Below, piece by piece: positions 8,605 to 17,602 of a stretch of 64,000 nucleotides of DNA. Where the stretch lies: contig JADJQX010000007.1 of NCBI GenBank assembly GCA_016712525.1, forward strand, positions 2,790,001-2,854,000, in the 5' to 3' direction. The notes beneath the pieces were generated by a model that worked only from the letters and a program-made list of their open reading frames with translations, had not been told where the DNA came from and did not search any database. Position 1 is the stretch's first letter. Every line of letters begins with the position of its first letter. Origin of the DNA: Myxococcales bacterium. GTDB lineage: Bacteria; Myxococcota_A; Polyangia; Polyangiales; Polyangiaceae. The translations under genes were made by a program, and so were the position numbers.

Positions 8605-9555
8605 ATGACTTTCCCCGATCAACGGACGAGCAGTGGATACGTCGACCTCGACGCCGCGATGGCCCGCGTTCGCGCGCGCGTCGACGAAGAGGCACGCGAC
8701 GTGCGCGAGCGGACACGACGGATCTCCGAGGCGCCCCATGACGACGACGCCTCCCCGCCCCGATCCGCGGCGCGCGCGCGAGACGGCCGGCGCCTCGCCT
8801 CGATGACCACCGCCCTCGCCGCGCTCGCGCTCGTCTCGCTCGGAGCGCACGCGTACGCGTTCTCCAAGGTGAGCTCTCACGACCGCGCGCTCGACGCCGT
8901 GCTCACCGAACGGCGCGCCGGCACCGAGGCCAAGGCGCCAAAATCGCCCATAGATTCAAGCAGTTCCAAGCCGTCCTCGCGAGGGACCTCCGCCGAGCCG
9001 GCGGTCACGGCCGAGGCGCTTCCCGAGCCGGTCCGCCCCCCGTCGGCGCGCGCGCACGACCTCGTGCCGGCCCCGCCGCGCGAGCCTCCACGCGCTCGGA
9101 CCTCGGCCGTCGCGATGGCCCCGCCTGCTCTCGCACCAGCGACGGCCACGGCGACCCCGACCGCGGCGCTCCCTCGGTCGGCCCCCGAGCCCTCGGGCCC
9201 CGCCGATCTCGGCGCCGCGATGCGCGCGGCCGCGGCCCCCTCGGAGGGGGAGAAGCCGATCCCTATGCCGACCACGAACCTTGCCCGAGAGACCGAGCCG
9301 AAGCAGCTCCGCCCGGCCCCCGGCGCCATCGTCGCCGCCGTTCGCGCGGTGCAAGACGCGGCGCGAGCGTGCCTCACCGAGGGGGACGTACCTCGCGTGC
9401 ACACGATCCACTTCGGCCCCGACGGGCGTGTCGTGCGCGTCGAGCCTGGACTGCGTGACGAGAGGACGGCGTGCATCGATCGTGCGCTCGCGAGGGCCCA
9501 TGTCGATGCGTTCTCGGAAGAGGGCTACCGCGCGCGGATCACCGTGCGCCCGTGA
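8605..9555 (+). CDS. Single-pass membrane protein with AgmX/TonB-like C-terminal domain
   Basis: A 316-residue protein preceded by a purine-rich ribosome binding site (GGAGAGG). The N-terminal 60 residues are charged and cytoplasmic. One hydrophobic helix lies at about 69-90. A long Pro/Ala/Ser-rich linker runs to about 240 and a compact C-terminal domain of about 75 residues follows. That last domain has the pattern hydrophobic strand, Asp-Gly, VVRV, a Cys and then a helix (ERTACIDRALARA). It resembles the AgmX/PglI C-terminal or TonB-C fold in which a glycine turn precedes a conserved Cys. Such proteins span the periplasm. No ExbB/ExbD or motility genes accompany it here, so the role is open. 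Confidence 0.65.
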   Translation: MTFPDQRTSSGYVDLDAAMARVRARVDEEARDVRERTRRISEAPHDDDASPPRSAARARDGRRLASMTTALAALALVSLGAHAYAFSKVSSHDRALDAVLTERRAGTEAKAPKSPIDSSSSKPSSRGTSAEPAVTAEALPEPVRPPSARAHDLVPAPPREPPRARTSAVAMAPPALAPATATATPTAALPRSAPEPSGPADLGAAMRAAAAPSEGEKPIPMPTTNLARETEPKQLRPAPGAIVAAVRAVQDAARACLTEGDVPRVHTIHFGPDGRVVRVEPGLRDERTACIDRALARAHVDAFSEEGYRARITVRP

Positions 9556-9587
9556 GCGCGTGAGCCACCGCGTGGTACTGTCGGGCC

Positions 9588-10373
9588 ATGAGCGAGCCCA
9601 CCGTCCGTACCGAGCGCCGCGGCCACGTCCTCGTCATCGAGCTGTGCCGCGAGAAGAAGCGCAACGCGTTCACCGTCGGCATGCTGCGTGATCTCGCGCT
9701 CGCCTACACCGAGCTCGAACGCGACCACGAGGCGTGGGTCGGTGTGCTCACGGCCCGGGGTGACCACTTCACGGGAGGGCTCGATCTCGCCGAGGTCGGT
9801 CCGCACGTCGCGTCGGGGGCCTCCCTCTTCGACGGCCAAGACCTCGTCGACCCGCTCGACCTCGAGGGCCCGCGCCGCAAAAAACCGGTTGTTTGTGCCG
9901 TCTCGGGCATCTGCTTCACCATCGGCATCGAGCTCTTGCTCGCGTGCGACGTGACCATCGCGGCCGAAGGAACCCGCTTCGCGCAGATGGAGGTTCGGCG
10001 CGGCATCATGCCGTTCGGCGGCGCAACGCTCCGCTTCGCCGAGGTCGCGGGGTGGAGCCGCGCCATGAAGTGGCTGCTCACGGGAGACGAGTTCGGCGCA
10101 GACGAGGCGCTCGCGATGGGCCTCGTCGCCGAGGTCGTCCCTCACGGGGAGCACGTCGCGCGGGCTATCACGATCGCGGAGCGGATCGCGTCGCGCGCCC
10201 CCCTCGCCGTCCGCGCGACGCGCGAAAACGCCCGTATTTGCCGCGAAAAAGGCCTCGAGACCGCGAAGGCTGCCCTCATGGGCACGGCTCGCCCGCTCTT
10301 CGCCTCGGAGGACGCCCAAGAGGGCGTCGTGTCGTTCCTCGAGCGCCGCGAGGCCGTGTTCAAGGGCCGTTGA
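9588..10373 (+). CDS. Enoyl-CoA hydratase/isomerase family protein (crotonase)
   Basis: A 261-residue crotonase-fold enzyme. The first oxyanion-hole element (GDHFTGGLDLAEV) lies near residue 60. The second, within AVSGICFTIGIELLLACD, lies near 105-120, and MEVRRGIMPFGGATLRF near 137-150 supplies the acidic residue expected at the active site. It should act on a CoA thioester (hydration, isomerisation or a related reaction); the substrate cannot be told. The C-terminal helices match family length. It lies 32 bases after the previous gene, and its stop overlaps the start of the next gene, indicating coupling with a membrane protein. Confidence 0.85.
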   Translation: MSEPTVRTERRGHVLVIELCREKKRNAFTVGMLRDLALAYTELERDHEAWVGVLTARGDHFTGGLDLAEVGPHVASGASLFDGQDLVDPLDLEGPRRKKPVVCAVSGICFTIGIELLLACDVTIAAEGTRFAQMEVRRGIMPFGGATLRFAEVAGWSRAMKWLLTGDEFGADEALAMGLVAEVVPHGEHVARAITIAERIASRAPLAVRATRENARICREKGLETAKAALMGTARPLFASEDAQEGVVSFLERREAVFKGR

Positions 10374-11446
10374 GCACACACGCGCTCCTCCGCGCCCTCG
10401 TCGCGCTCGTCGTCGCGACCGTCGTGATGCTCTCCTCGCGGCGCGCACACGCGCACACGGTGGGGCTCTCGAACGGCGAGGTCCGCCTCGAAGGTGCAGT
10501 GCTCTCCGTATCGATCGGGCTCGCGCAGGGAGACGCGCTCCGCCTCGCGCCCACCCTCGACACCTCGAAGGACGGACGCCTCACGTCGGACGAGCTCGGT
10601 CGAGCGCACGACGTGCTCGCGGCCGCGGTCCTGGACGGGCTCGCGACGCATGACGGCGCCGCGTGCGCGTACGACCGCGTCGAGGCCACCCTCGTGGAGG
10701 CGGACGGCGTGCTCGTCCGAGGGAAAATCACCTGCCCTTCGGGCCCCCCGACACACCTTCATCCCCCTTTCCTCACGCGCCTCGGCGGGCATCGGCACCT
10801 CGCGCGGATCGTCGTGGGGGGCGCGACACGCGACGTGCTCCTCACGCCCGAGAGCCCGACGGCCACCCTCGGCGCCGCGTCGCACGAGGGAGAGCCGCGC
10901 GCGACCTCGTTCGGCACGTTCGTGCACCTCGGGGTCTTTCACATCCTCACGGGAGCGGACCACCTCGTGTTCCTCGCGGGCCTCCTCCTCGTGCGGGGGC
11001 GCCTCCGTGACTACGTCGCCCTCGTCACGGCCTTCACCGTGGCCCACTCCGTCACGCTCGCCCTCGCGGCGCTCCACGTCGTCTCGCTCTCCCCGCGCGT
11101 GGTGGAGCCGGCGATCGCGCTCTCCATCGTGTACGTCGGCGTCGAGAGCCTCGTCGTCGAGACGGCCCCGAAGCGCCCCGTGCTCACCTTCCTCTTCGGG
11201 CTCGTGCACGGCTTCGGCTTCGCGGGAGGCCTCGAGGAGCTCTCGCTCGACCGAGCACGCATCCCCCAAGCGCTCGTCGGCTTCAACCTCGGCGTCGAGG
11301 TGGGGCAGCTCTTCGCCCTCTCGGCGCTGCTCCCGCTCGTCCTCTTCGTGACGAAGCGCCACACCCGCGAGCCCGTACGCAAGGCCCTCGCCGCGGCCGT
11401 CACGCTCGCCGGAGCCGCCTGGCTCGTCGCTCGCCTCGCGAGCTAA
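10370..11446 (+). CDS. HupE/UreJ-type membrane protein with EF-hand-like loop
   Basis: About 358 residues. The best start is TTG 10370, which overlaps the crotonase stop (TTGA) and precedes a signal sequence ending in Ala-His-Ala. The mature N-terminal domain contains DTSKDGRLTSDE near residue 65, an EF-hand-like acidic loop. From about residue 178 the protein is a bundle of six or so membrane helices opening with FVHLGVFHILTGADHLVFL, the His/Asp-rich signature of the HupE/UreJ_2 family, some of whose members are linked to nickel/cobalt or other metal uptake. A His-rich HGFGFAGGLEEL segment follows near 280. Metal specificity is unknown. The internal ATG at 10427 would delete the signal sequence. 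Confidence 0.75.
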   Translation: MSTHALLRALVALVVATVVMLSSRRAHAHTVGLSNGEVRLEGAVLSVSIGLAQGDALRLAPTLDTSKDGRLTSDELGRAHDVLAAAVLDGLATHDGAACAYDRVEATLVEADGVLVRGKITCPSGPPTHLHPPFLTRLGGHRHLARIVVGGATRDVLLTPESPTATLGAASHEGEPRATSFGTFVHLGVFHILTGADHLVFLAGLLLVRGRLRDYVALVTAFTVAHSVTLALAALHVVSLSPRVVEPAIALSIVYVGVESLVVETAPKRPVLTFLFGLVHGFGFAGGLEELSLDRARIPQALVGFNLGVEVGQLFALSALLPLVLFVTKRHTREPVRKALAAAVTLAGAAWLVARLAS

Positions 11447-11481
11447 AATACGTTACGAATCAAGCACTTTTGGCGAGCGGA

Positions 11482-13347
11482 TCAGAAGCGCAGCGTGAGC
11501 TCGATGCGCGCGCCGGAGAACGCCGGGAAGAGCCGGCAGATGCCCGACACGCACCGCAGACCGCCGCGCTGCTGCCCGACGAAGAGGCGCAGGTTGTTCT
11601 GCATGGTGAAGCGCCAGAGGATGCTCCCATTGTTGTAGATCGCAGGGAACCCGTCTTGGGTCGTGTACTCGAAGCCGTGCGTGATGACCCACTGCGGCGC
11701 CACCTTCAGCGCCGTGTAGTTCTCGCCCTGCACCCACTTGCGCTCGGAGAAGACCAGGTTGCCCGAGGCGTCCTGCACCTCGACCTGGTTCTCGTTCTCT
11801 TGGTAGCGGAGCCTGTGGCGGCCGGCGATCTCGAACGAGTACGGCCCCGAGATGTACTTCGTGAGCGTGTACTGGACGGCGCGCTCTTTGTAGAAGACCT
11901 CGCCGTCGGGGCGGACGTCGTTGCGGATGTTCGTGTTCGCGAAGAAAAACGAGCGGTTCTGGTCGAACCGCATCTCGACGCCCGTGAGCAAATCGGTGAC
12001 GTGGTTCGTCGTGTCCTCGGCGGTCTGGACGCGGCCGTACTTGTCGCACGTGCCGCCGGGCAGCTCGCTCTTGGTCACCGAGTACCCGAAGGCGCCGTAG
12101 AGGAGCACGTTCGGCGAGAGCCGCGCGTCGATGCGATCCCGCGCGCCGTTCACGCACGCGTTGTAGAAGCCGAACATCGTGTCGCTGATGATGGGCTCGA
12201 TCGTCGGCGGCGCCGAGTAGGCGAGGTTCGCGAAGGCCGAGGCCTTGGTGACGTTGATCGAGCCGGCCACGTTGTAGAAGTTGCGGTAGCTCTTCACCTC
12301 GAGGGTGTTCGTGAGCCCGCCTTTGTTCGTCGTGAGGGCGGCGTAGAGCGCGTTGCCCGAGAGCGCCGCCTCCCGGCCCGTCTCCCCCTCGCGCTTCTGG
12401 ATCGCGGCCTCGACGTAGAGGCTCCCCGTCTCGAAAAGGGAAGGGATCTCGAGCGATTGGCTCGCGTTTAAGATCGACGGCGAGGCGAGCGTCGGCGAGA
12501 GGTTCTTCGGGAGCGACGCGAGAAACTCGGACACGTCCCGCTCGTCGCACGAGCCGAAGGGGCGATCGAGCGCCCCGCCGACCACGTTGCCGCGCTCGTC
12601 GTAGCGGTAGGGGGAGCACTTCGAGAAGTAGGCCACGTTCGTCGACAAGACGACCGGCAGGCCGCGGCCGAGCAAGATTTGGCCCGCGACGACGCGGTCG
12701 GAGCCGAAGAGCGGCGTCTGCGCTTGCCCCTCGACGGGCTTCGGCAGGAAGAGCGCGCGCCCCGTGGGCTCGTCGACACGCGACGGGTTCAAGAACCCCG
12801 CGAGCACGGTGACCTGCGCCGGATCCTTCTGCAGCGTGACCTTGCCGCCGAACGCCGTCGTGTCGATGCCGAGCTCGTCGACCTTTCGGAGCGAGAGCAC
12901 GAGGCCTCGCCCGAGCTGCGCGTAACCGTCGCCGGCGGTGACCTCGACGCCCTTGGTTTTGTAGATCGCGTAGAGCTTCGCGGGGTAGATCGAGTCGCGG
13001 TAGCGGCTCGCGCCGTCGACCAAGGTGATCTGCCGGTCTTGCGGCAGCATCTCGCGGTCTTCGGGGCGCAGCCCGTAGAGGGCCGAGTCGATGCGCGCGC
13101 CGACCGTGATTTTGTCCCAGTTGAGGACGAGGTTCAGCCGGTTCAACCAGGCGAAATAACCCTGGTTTCGAAAGTCGTCGCCTTCGCGCGCGTTGAAGCG
13201 CTGCGACACGATCGACGTCTCGGTGACGTCGACCTTCGCGGGTTTGCCGCCGAGGTCGGGCAGATCGACGGCGCGGGCGGGGCGCGCGGCGAGCACCACG
13301 GCGAGACCCGCGACGAGCGGGCCTATCACACGATGGACCTTGAGCAT
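11482..13347 (-). CDS. Outer-membrane beta-barrel protein (DUF6029-like)
   Basis: A 621-residue exported protein with a signal peptide of about 26 residues ending Ala-Arg-Ala. The mature part is rich in alternating aromatic/hydrophobic strands and ends in ELTLRF, a C-terminal Phe typical of BAM-inserted outer-membrane proteins. Short tyrosine/asparagine-rich turns recur throughout. It resembles the barrel family annotated DUF6029, though I cannot confirm the match. It is the last gene of a minus-strand group with two thioredoxin-fold lipoproteins, so it may be the substrate or outer-membrane partner of an envelope redox system. Paired Cys residues in several loops (for example around residues 247 and 266) fit disulfide formation. 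Confidence 0.7.
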   Translation of the reverse strand: MLKVHRVIGPLVAGLAVVLAARPARAVDLPDLGGKPAKVDVTETSIVSQRFNAREGDDFRNQGYFAWLNRLNLVLNWDKITVGARIDSALYGLRPEDREMLPQDRQITLVDGASRYRDSIYPAKLYAIYKTKGVEVTAGDGYAQLGRGLVLSLRKVDELGIDTTAFGGKVTLQKDPAQVTVLAGFLNPSRVDEPTGRALFLPKPVEGQAQTPLFGSDRVVAGQILLGRGLPVVLSTNVAYFSKCSPYRYDERGNVVGGALDRPFGSCDERDVSEFLASLPKNLSPTLASPSILNASQSLEIPSLFETGSLYVEAAIQKREGETGREAALSGNALYAALTTNKGGLTNTLEVKSYRNFYNVAGSINVTKASAFANLAYSAPPTIEPIISDTMFGFYNACVNGARDRIDARLSPNVLLYGAFGYSVTKSELPGGTCDKYGRVQTAEDTTNHVTDLLTGVEMRFDQNRSFFFANTNIRNDVRPDGEVFYKERAVQYTLTKYISGPYSFEIAGRHRLRYQENENQVEVQDASGNLVFSERKWVQGENYTALKVAPQWVITHGFEYTTQDGFPAIYNNGSILWRFTMQNNLRLFVGQQRGGLRCVSGICRLFPAFSGARIELTLRF

Positions 13348-13422
13348 GGACGGGCCAGTTTCGGGGCGCCCCCGCGGGGCGAGCGGCCGGCATCATGGCA
13401 CGGCCGAGCCCACGCGCGTGCC

Positions 13423-13986
13423 TTACTTCGCCAGAAGCTTGTCGACCTCGACGGCGAGGGACTCTTCGTCGCCGGGGTTGTAGCCCTCGCGCACCTGGGC
13501 CACGTTCCCATCCTTGTCGATGAGGACCGTGAGCGGCCCGCTCTTCTTCGGGTTGTAGACGGCGCAGATCGCCGAGTCTTCGTCGAGGAGGACGGGGAAA
13601 TTCAGGTTATTTCGGAGGGCGAAGGGCTTCACCTGCGCCACCGTCTCGGGGCCGTCCATGGCCACGGCGAGGATCTGGAGGCCCTTGTCCTTCTTGTCGT
13701 CCTGCATCTTCCGGAGGTGCGGGAACTCGGCGAGGCAGGGCTCGCAGTACGTCGACCAGAAGTTCAGGAGGATGGTCTTCTTGCCGAGGTAGTCGGCGAG
13801 GTGGACCGTCCTCCCGTCGACGTCGCGGCTCGTGAAGTCTTGCGCGTGCGAGCCCGCCTTGAGCCCCGCGGCCGTGGTCTGGGCTCCGCCGGTCTGCGCG
13901 GGTGTGCACGCCGCCACCGAGAACGAGACGACCGAGAGCGAAACGAAGGCCGCCGCCACACGAGAGAAAGTTGAGCGATTTTGCAT
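13423..13986 (-). CDS. TlpA-like thioredoxin-fold lipoprotein
   Basis: A 187-residue redoxin. The signal sequence ends in a lipobox at Cys27 (FSVAAC), so it should be membrane-anchored in the periplasm. The thioredoxin fold carries an active site C81-E-P-C84 inside NFWSTYCEPCLAEFP, then VAMDGPE and the cis-Pro-type KSGPLTVLIDKDG segment near residue 150. TlpA/ResA-like proteins reduce disulfides in cytochromes, copper centres or other envelope proteins. Met at 13986 was chosen because the lipobox follows; the longer open frame to 14169 adds an Arg/Pro-rich stretch without homology features. The gene is flanked by a second redoxin lipoprotein upstream and an outer-membrane barrel downstream on the same strand. 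Confidence 0.85.
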   Translation of the reverse strand: MQNRSTFSRVAAAFVSLSVVSFSVAACTPAQTGGAQTTAAGLKAGSHAQDFTSRDVDGRTVHLADYLGKKTILLNFWSTYCEPCLAEFPHLRKMQDDKKDKGLQILAVAMDGPETVAQVKPFALRNNLNFPVLLDEDSAICAVYNPKKSGPLTVLIDKDGNVAQVREGYNPGDEESLAVEVDKLLAK

Positions 13987-14107
13987 AGTTGGAACCGTCC
14001 GAGGGAGAAAAGGCCGCGGGCCGCGTGCATCGTGTCGCGCGCGGCCCGGCGTGTGTACCGTGTGTCGTGGGTGTCGGCTCGGAGCAGGCCTCTCGGGCCC
14101 TCCCGGC

Positions 14108-14842
14108 TCACTTGGCGGGGGCGTAGCCGTCGAGGAACTTGAGCCAGCCGTCGACCTCGGTGCGGACACCCTCGGCCGTGCCGGGACCGCCGGTGCTGGC
14201 GTGGAGGATCTCCATGGTGCGGGCGTCGAGCTGGGCGTTCCAGGGGACGGCCGCCGCGTCGAAGAACACGCCGAACTGGGCGTTGTTCGGGTCGAGCACG
14301 TGCGAGAAGTCCGACGGGTACGCCGAGAGCCACTTGTCGAGGTCGCCCTGGGTCGACGGGGAGCCGCGCTTGGCCGTCTCCACGAGGACCGCGAGCCACG
14401 CGACCTTCTTCTCTTTGAGCTCGCCGGCGATGCTCGCCGCGGCCTTCGCCTCTTGGTTGCAGGGGCCGCACCAGACCGCCGCGGCCTGGATGTGGATGAG
14501 GCGGAAGTTCTTGGTCTGCGGGTCGAAGTAGTCGGCGAGGGAGACTTGCTGGAGGCCCTGCGACTTGTCGCCCTTGGGGTAGCCGTAGAACTTGAAGTTC
14601 TTCATGACGTCGCCCGGGGTGCCCTGGCGCGGCGGCTCATGGGTCGCGGGCTTCGTGCCGATGCGGGTCGTCGGGTAGGGGACGCCGTCGGGGTTCGTCT
14701 CCTTGCCGGTGGGGGTACCTACGCCGTTACCCTCGAGCCCTTTGTCCTGCTCGGTTCCCGGCGTCGCCGAGGAGCACGCGCCGAGGGCGAGCGCGAGGCT
14801 CAGAGTGGAGACGACTGAAGCAAACACGCCGACGTTCTTCAT
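14108..14842 (-). CDS. Thioredoxin-like redoxin lipoprotein
   Basis: A 244-residue lipoprotein with lipobox Cys23 (LALGAC), a Gly/Pro/Thr-rich linker to about residue 85 and a redoxin domain whose active site is C125-G-P-C128 (AAVWCGPCNQEAKA). A C-terminal part contains AVPWNAQLDARTMEIL, the region of the cis-proline loop in AhpC/TSA-like redoxins. The active site differs from that of its neighbour (CGPC against CEPC), suggesting different redox potentials and a possible relay. It is the first gene of the minus-strand group and is divergent from a Cys-rich lipoprotein across a 315-base gap. Confidence 0.8.
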   Translation of the reverse strand: MKNVGVFASVVSTLSLALALGACSSATPGTEQDKGLEGNGVGTPTGKETNPDGVPYPTTRIGTKPATHEPPRQGTPGDVMKNFKFYGYPKGDKSQGLQQVSLADYFDPQTKNFRLIHIQAAAVWCGPCNQEAKAAASIAGELKEKKVAWLAVLVETAKRGSPSTQGDLDKWLSAYPSDFSHVLDPNNAQFGVFFDAAAVPWNAQLDARTMEILHASTGGPGTAEGVRTEVDGWLKFLDGYAPAK

Positions 14843-15157
14843 GAGATACCTCGTGGGGCACAATCTGGCTCGTGCGGCGAGGCCGCGACGGGTGAACCCT
14901 ACCTCTGACCACCCAATCGTCAAGACGAATTGGGCACCCGGGGAGGCCCCGCGAGGCCATTTTGGAGAGCCAAAGCTCGGCCTTCGGAGGACGTCCCAGG
15001 TCCTCTACGCACGAAGCCCCCGGTCGTATCGCTGCGGACGGCGTTTTTTCTCGGAGGGCCCCTCCGTGCGCACCCGCGGCCGGCGTGCCACCTTTCCGTA
15101 CGACGCGGCCGACCTTTTTCGCTATGGTCCGCGCACTCTTCTTTACCCGAGGCCGCC
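14843..15157. other. Divergent promoter region
   Basis: A 315-base region between the redoxin lipoprotein (-) and the Cys-rich lipoprotein (+). It must hold both promoters, but no clear -35/-10 pair can be chosen. It contains a short perfect hairpin near 15054-15068 (CGGAGG/CCTCCG) without a downstream T run and a TTTTTT tract at 15045-15050. No coding frame is convincing. Confidence 0.35.
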
Positions 15158-16225
15158 ATGACAGAGCTCGTTCGTTCCGCCCGTACTCAAGCCCCCACCG
15201 CGAAAGGCCGCGCGCGACTCGTGGTCGCGCTCGCCGCAGCGAGCCTCGCGTCGGTGCTCGTGCTCGTCGCCGAGGGCTGCTCGAGCACCCCCGCCGAGAC
15301 CACGGGGTGCGACTCGTCCAAGTGCGCGGCGGGAAACACCTGCATCGACGTGGGCGGCGAGGTGAAGTGCCGCAAGACGTGCACCTCCAACGTCGACGCC
15401 ACCAAGGCGTGCCCCTTCGGGTACACCTGCACCGCGCGCGCGAACCAAGAGGCCGTGTGCACGGGAGACCAGTGCTACTGCGCCGAGAACGCGGCCTCCG
15501 CGAAGGTGCAGAAGGCCGACAAGGGCCAGTGGGGCGCGACCTGCAAGACCACGGGCGGCATCGCCGCGAACCCCGACTGCGACGCGGCCCAGGCCTTCCA
15601 GTGTTATGCCAAGAACCCGGCCGACGCGAACGCCTACTGCACGCGCGCCTGCACCCAGGACGCCGACTGCGCGGGCGGCTTCTTCTGCGGCGAGGTGAAC
15701 GACTCGCCGAGCGCCGAGGCGGCGAAGCGCACGGGCACGGGCACCATCAAGATCTGCCAGAAGCGCGACTACTGCAGCCCCTGCAAGTCCGCGGTCGACT
15801 GCGCGGCCGGCCAGATCTGCGCGGGCGCGGGCTCCGCGGGCGCGTTCTGCACGTCGGCATGCACGAGCGACACGACCTGCACGGTGGACTCGTTCTGCTC
15901 GGACTACGCGGGCGGCAAGTACTGCTTCCCCAACGCGGGCACGTGCGTGGGCGACGGCAAGCTCTGCTCGCCGTGCCGGTCCGACTCGGACTGCAAGGCG
16001 GGCGGCGGCATCTGCGCCTCGTCGTCGTACACGACCGAGCGCTTCTGCACGCAACCCTCGGCTTCCAAGTGCGCCTCGAGTGACTGCCCCGCCGCGCCCG
16101 AAGGTGTGGCAGGTGTCGGCTGCGCCAAGGAGGCCTTCGACGACGTGCCCGGCGGCTCGTGCGTCGGCCTCTTCAAGCTCAAAAAGAGCGACATCCCCGG
16201 CTGCTACACGCGCGCCCGCAAGTAG
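15158..16225 (+). CDS. Cys-rich repeat lipoprotein
   Basis: A 355-residue secreted protein with an unusually long N-region and a probable lipobox Cys41 (LVAEGC). The mature chain is packed with Cys residues in repeated short modules of the form C-x(3-5)-D-C-x-x-G-x-x-C (for example CTQDADCAGGFFC, CKSAVDCAAGQIC, CRSDSDCKAGGGIC). Modules of this kind recur in myxobacterial surface lipoproteins and should form many disulfides. The gene lies divergently next to two thioredoxin-like lipoproteins, which could be its folding partners; that link is inference. No enzymatic motif is visible. Confidence 0.75.
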   Translation: MTELVRSARTQAPTAKGRARLVVALAAASLASVLVLVAEGCSSTPAETTGCDSSKCAAGNTCIDVGGEVKCRKTCTSNVDATKACPFGYTCTARANQEAVCTGDQCYCAENAASAKVQKADKGQWGATCKTTGGIAANPDCDAAQAFQCYAKNPADANAYCTRACTQDADCAGGFFCGEVNDSPSAEAAKRTGTGTIKICQKRDYCSPCKSAVDCAAGQICAGAGSAGAFCTSACTSDTTCTVDSFCSDYAGGKYCFPNAGTCVGDGKLCSPCRSDSDCKAGGGICASSSYTTERFCTQPSASKCASSDCPAAPEGVAGVGCAKEAFDDVPGGSCVGLFKLKKSDIPGCYTRARK

Positions 16226-16360
16226 CCCGCCGTCCGCCTCCCTCGCGCCCCGCCCCGAGAGCACGGCTCGGCGCGGGGCGTCGTGTTTTCGGCCCGTGGC
16301 ACACGAAGCGAACGGGCCGTTTCCCCCTTGCGCGGCGAAATCCCGTGTACCTTCGCTGGC

Positions 16361-17569
16361 ATGGATCGCACGTACGACCTCGTTCTCTTCGGCGCCACCG
16401 GGTACACGGGAAAGCTCGTGGCGGAGTACCTGGCGAAACACGCGCGGGGGCTCGTGTGGGCGGTCGCGGGCCGCAACGCCGACAAGCTCCGTGAGGTCGT
16501 CGCGTCGCTCGGCGACAAGGGCAAGTCGGTCGGTCTCTTCGTGGTCGACTCTTCGGACGAAGCCGGCCTCGACGCGCTCGCTCAGAAGACCCGCGTCGTC
16601 GTCACCACGGTGGGCCCGTACGCCCTCCTCGGCCGCCCGCTCGCCCGCGTGTGCGCCCGTAGGGGCACGCACTACGCCGATCTCACGGGCGAGGTGCCGT
16701 TCATTCGCGCGAGCATCGACGACAACCACGAGGCCGCGAAGGCGTCGGGGGCGCGCATCGTGCACTCGTGCGGCTTCGACTCGATCCCGTCCGATCTCGG
16801 CGTGCTCATCCTCGCCGAGGCCGCCAAGGCGCGTGGGGAGACGCTCGGAAAGACGCGCCTCGTCGTGCTCCGCGCGAAGGGGGGCTTCTCCGGAGGCACG
16901 GCGGCGAGCCTGCTCAACGTGCTCGCCGAGGCCGAGAAGGATCGCGCGCTGCGAAAGCTCCTCGCCGACCCGTACTCCCTCACCCCCGATGCCGCCTCGG
17001 AGCTCGCGGTCGATCGCAAGGACGCTTTCAAGGTCGCCTTCGACGAGGACGCGAAGGGCTACACCGCCCCCTTCATCATGGCCGCGATCAACACCCGCGT
17101 CGTGCGCCGCTCGAACGCGCTCGCGAAGCACGCCTACGGCAAGCAGTTCTCGTACGACGAGGCCATGAGCTTCTCGAAGGGGCCGAAGGGGCTCGCCATG
17201 GCGAGCGCGGTCACCGCGGCGATCGCGACCACGATGGTGCTCGGCGCGAACGCACGCACGCGCACGTTGCTCGAGAAGCTCTTCCCCACGCCGGGCGAGG
17301 GCCCCACCAAGGCAGAACGAGACGCCGGCTTCTTCCGCATCGGGCTCTACACGACGACCTCGAGCGGCCGGAAGCTCGAGGCGCGCGTCGAAGGCACGAG
17401 CGACCCCGGCTACGGCGAGACGGCGAAGATGCTCTCGGAGTCGGCCCTCGCGCTCGTCGAAGGGGCCTTCGCGAGCCCCGAAGGCGGCGTGCTCACCCCG
17501 GCGTACGCGCTCGGGATGCCCCTCGTGGAGAGGCTAAGGCGCGCCGGAATGACGTTCGACGTGCTCTGA
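16361..17569 (+). CDS. Saccharopine dehydrogenase-like NAD(P)-binding reductase (trans-acting enoyl reductase family)
   Basis: A 402-residue protein that opens with a Rossmann nucleotide-binding loop GATGYTG at 11-17 followed by a basic AGRNADKL near 40. It has the family signature TVGPYALLG near 90-98 and HYADLTGEVPF near 110. Length and motifs match the saccharopine dehydrogenase NADP-binding family, whose best known relatives include the mycobacterial trans-acting enoyl reductase and mammalian SCCPDH. The substrate is unknown; a lipid or polyketide reduction is plausible. ATG 16361 gives the standard N-terminus, and an upstream extension to 16283 lacks similarity features. It converges on the DUF420 gene. 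Confidence 0.8.
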   Translation: MDRTYDLVLFGATGYTGKLVAEYLAKHARGLVWAVAGRNADKLREVVASLGDKGKSVGLFVVDSSDEAGLDALAQKTRVVVTTVGPYALLGRPLARVCARRGTHYADLTGEVPFIRASIDDNHEAAKASGARIVHSCGFDSIPSDLGVLILAEAAKARGETLGKTRLVVLRAKGGFSGGTAASLLNVLAEAEKDRALRKLLADPYSLTPDAASELAVDRKDAFKVAFDEDAKGYTAPFIMAAINTRVVRRSNALAKHAYGKQFSYDEAMSFSKGPKGLAMASAVTAAIATTMVLGANARTRTLLEKLFPTPGEGPTKAERDAGFFRIGLYTTTSSGRKLEARVEGTSDPGYGETAKMLSESALALVEGAFASPEGGVLTPAYALGMPLVERLRRAGMTFDVL

Positions 17570-17572
17570 CGA

Positions 17573-17602
17573 AGCTCTGACCGCGGCTCGCTCGGCAGAG
17601 CT
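17573..17602. terminator. Hairpin between convergent genes
   Basis: AGCTCTG at 17573-17579 and CAGAGCT at 17596-17602 form a perfect 7-bp stem, extended inward by CCG/CGG after one bulged A. It lies three bases past the reductase stop and touches the stop of the convergent DUF420 gene, so it could end transcription from both sides. No T tract follows. Confidence 0.5.
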
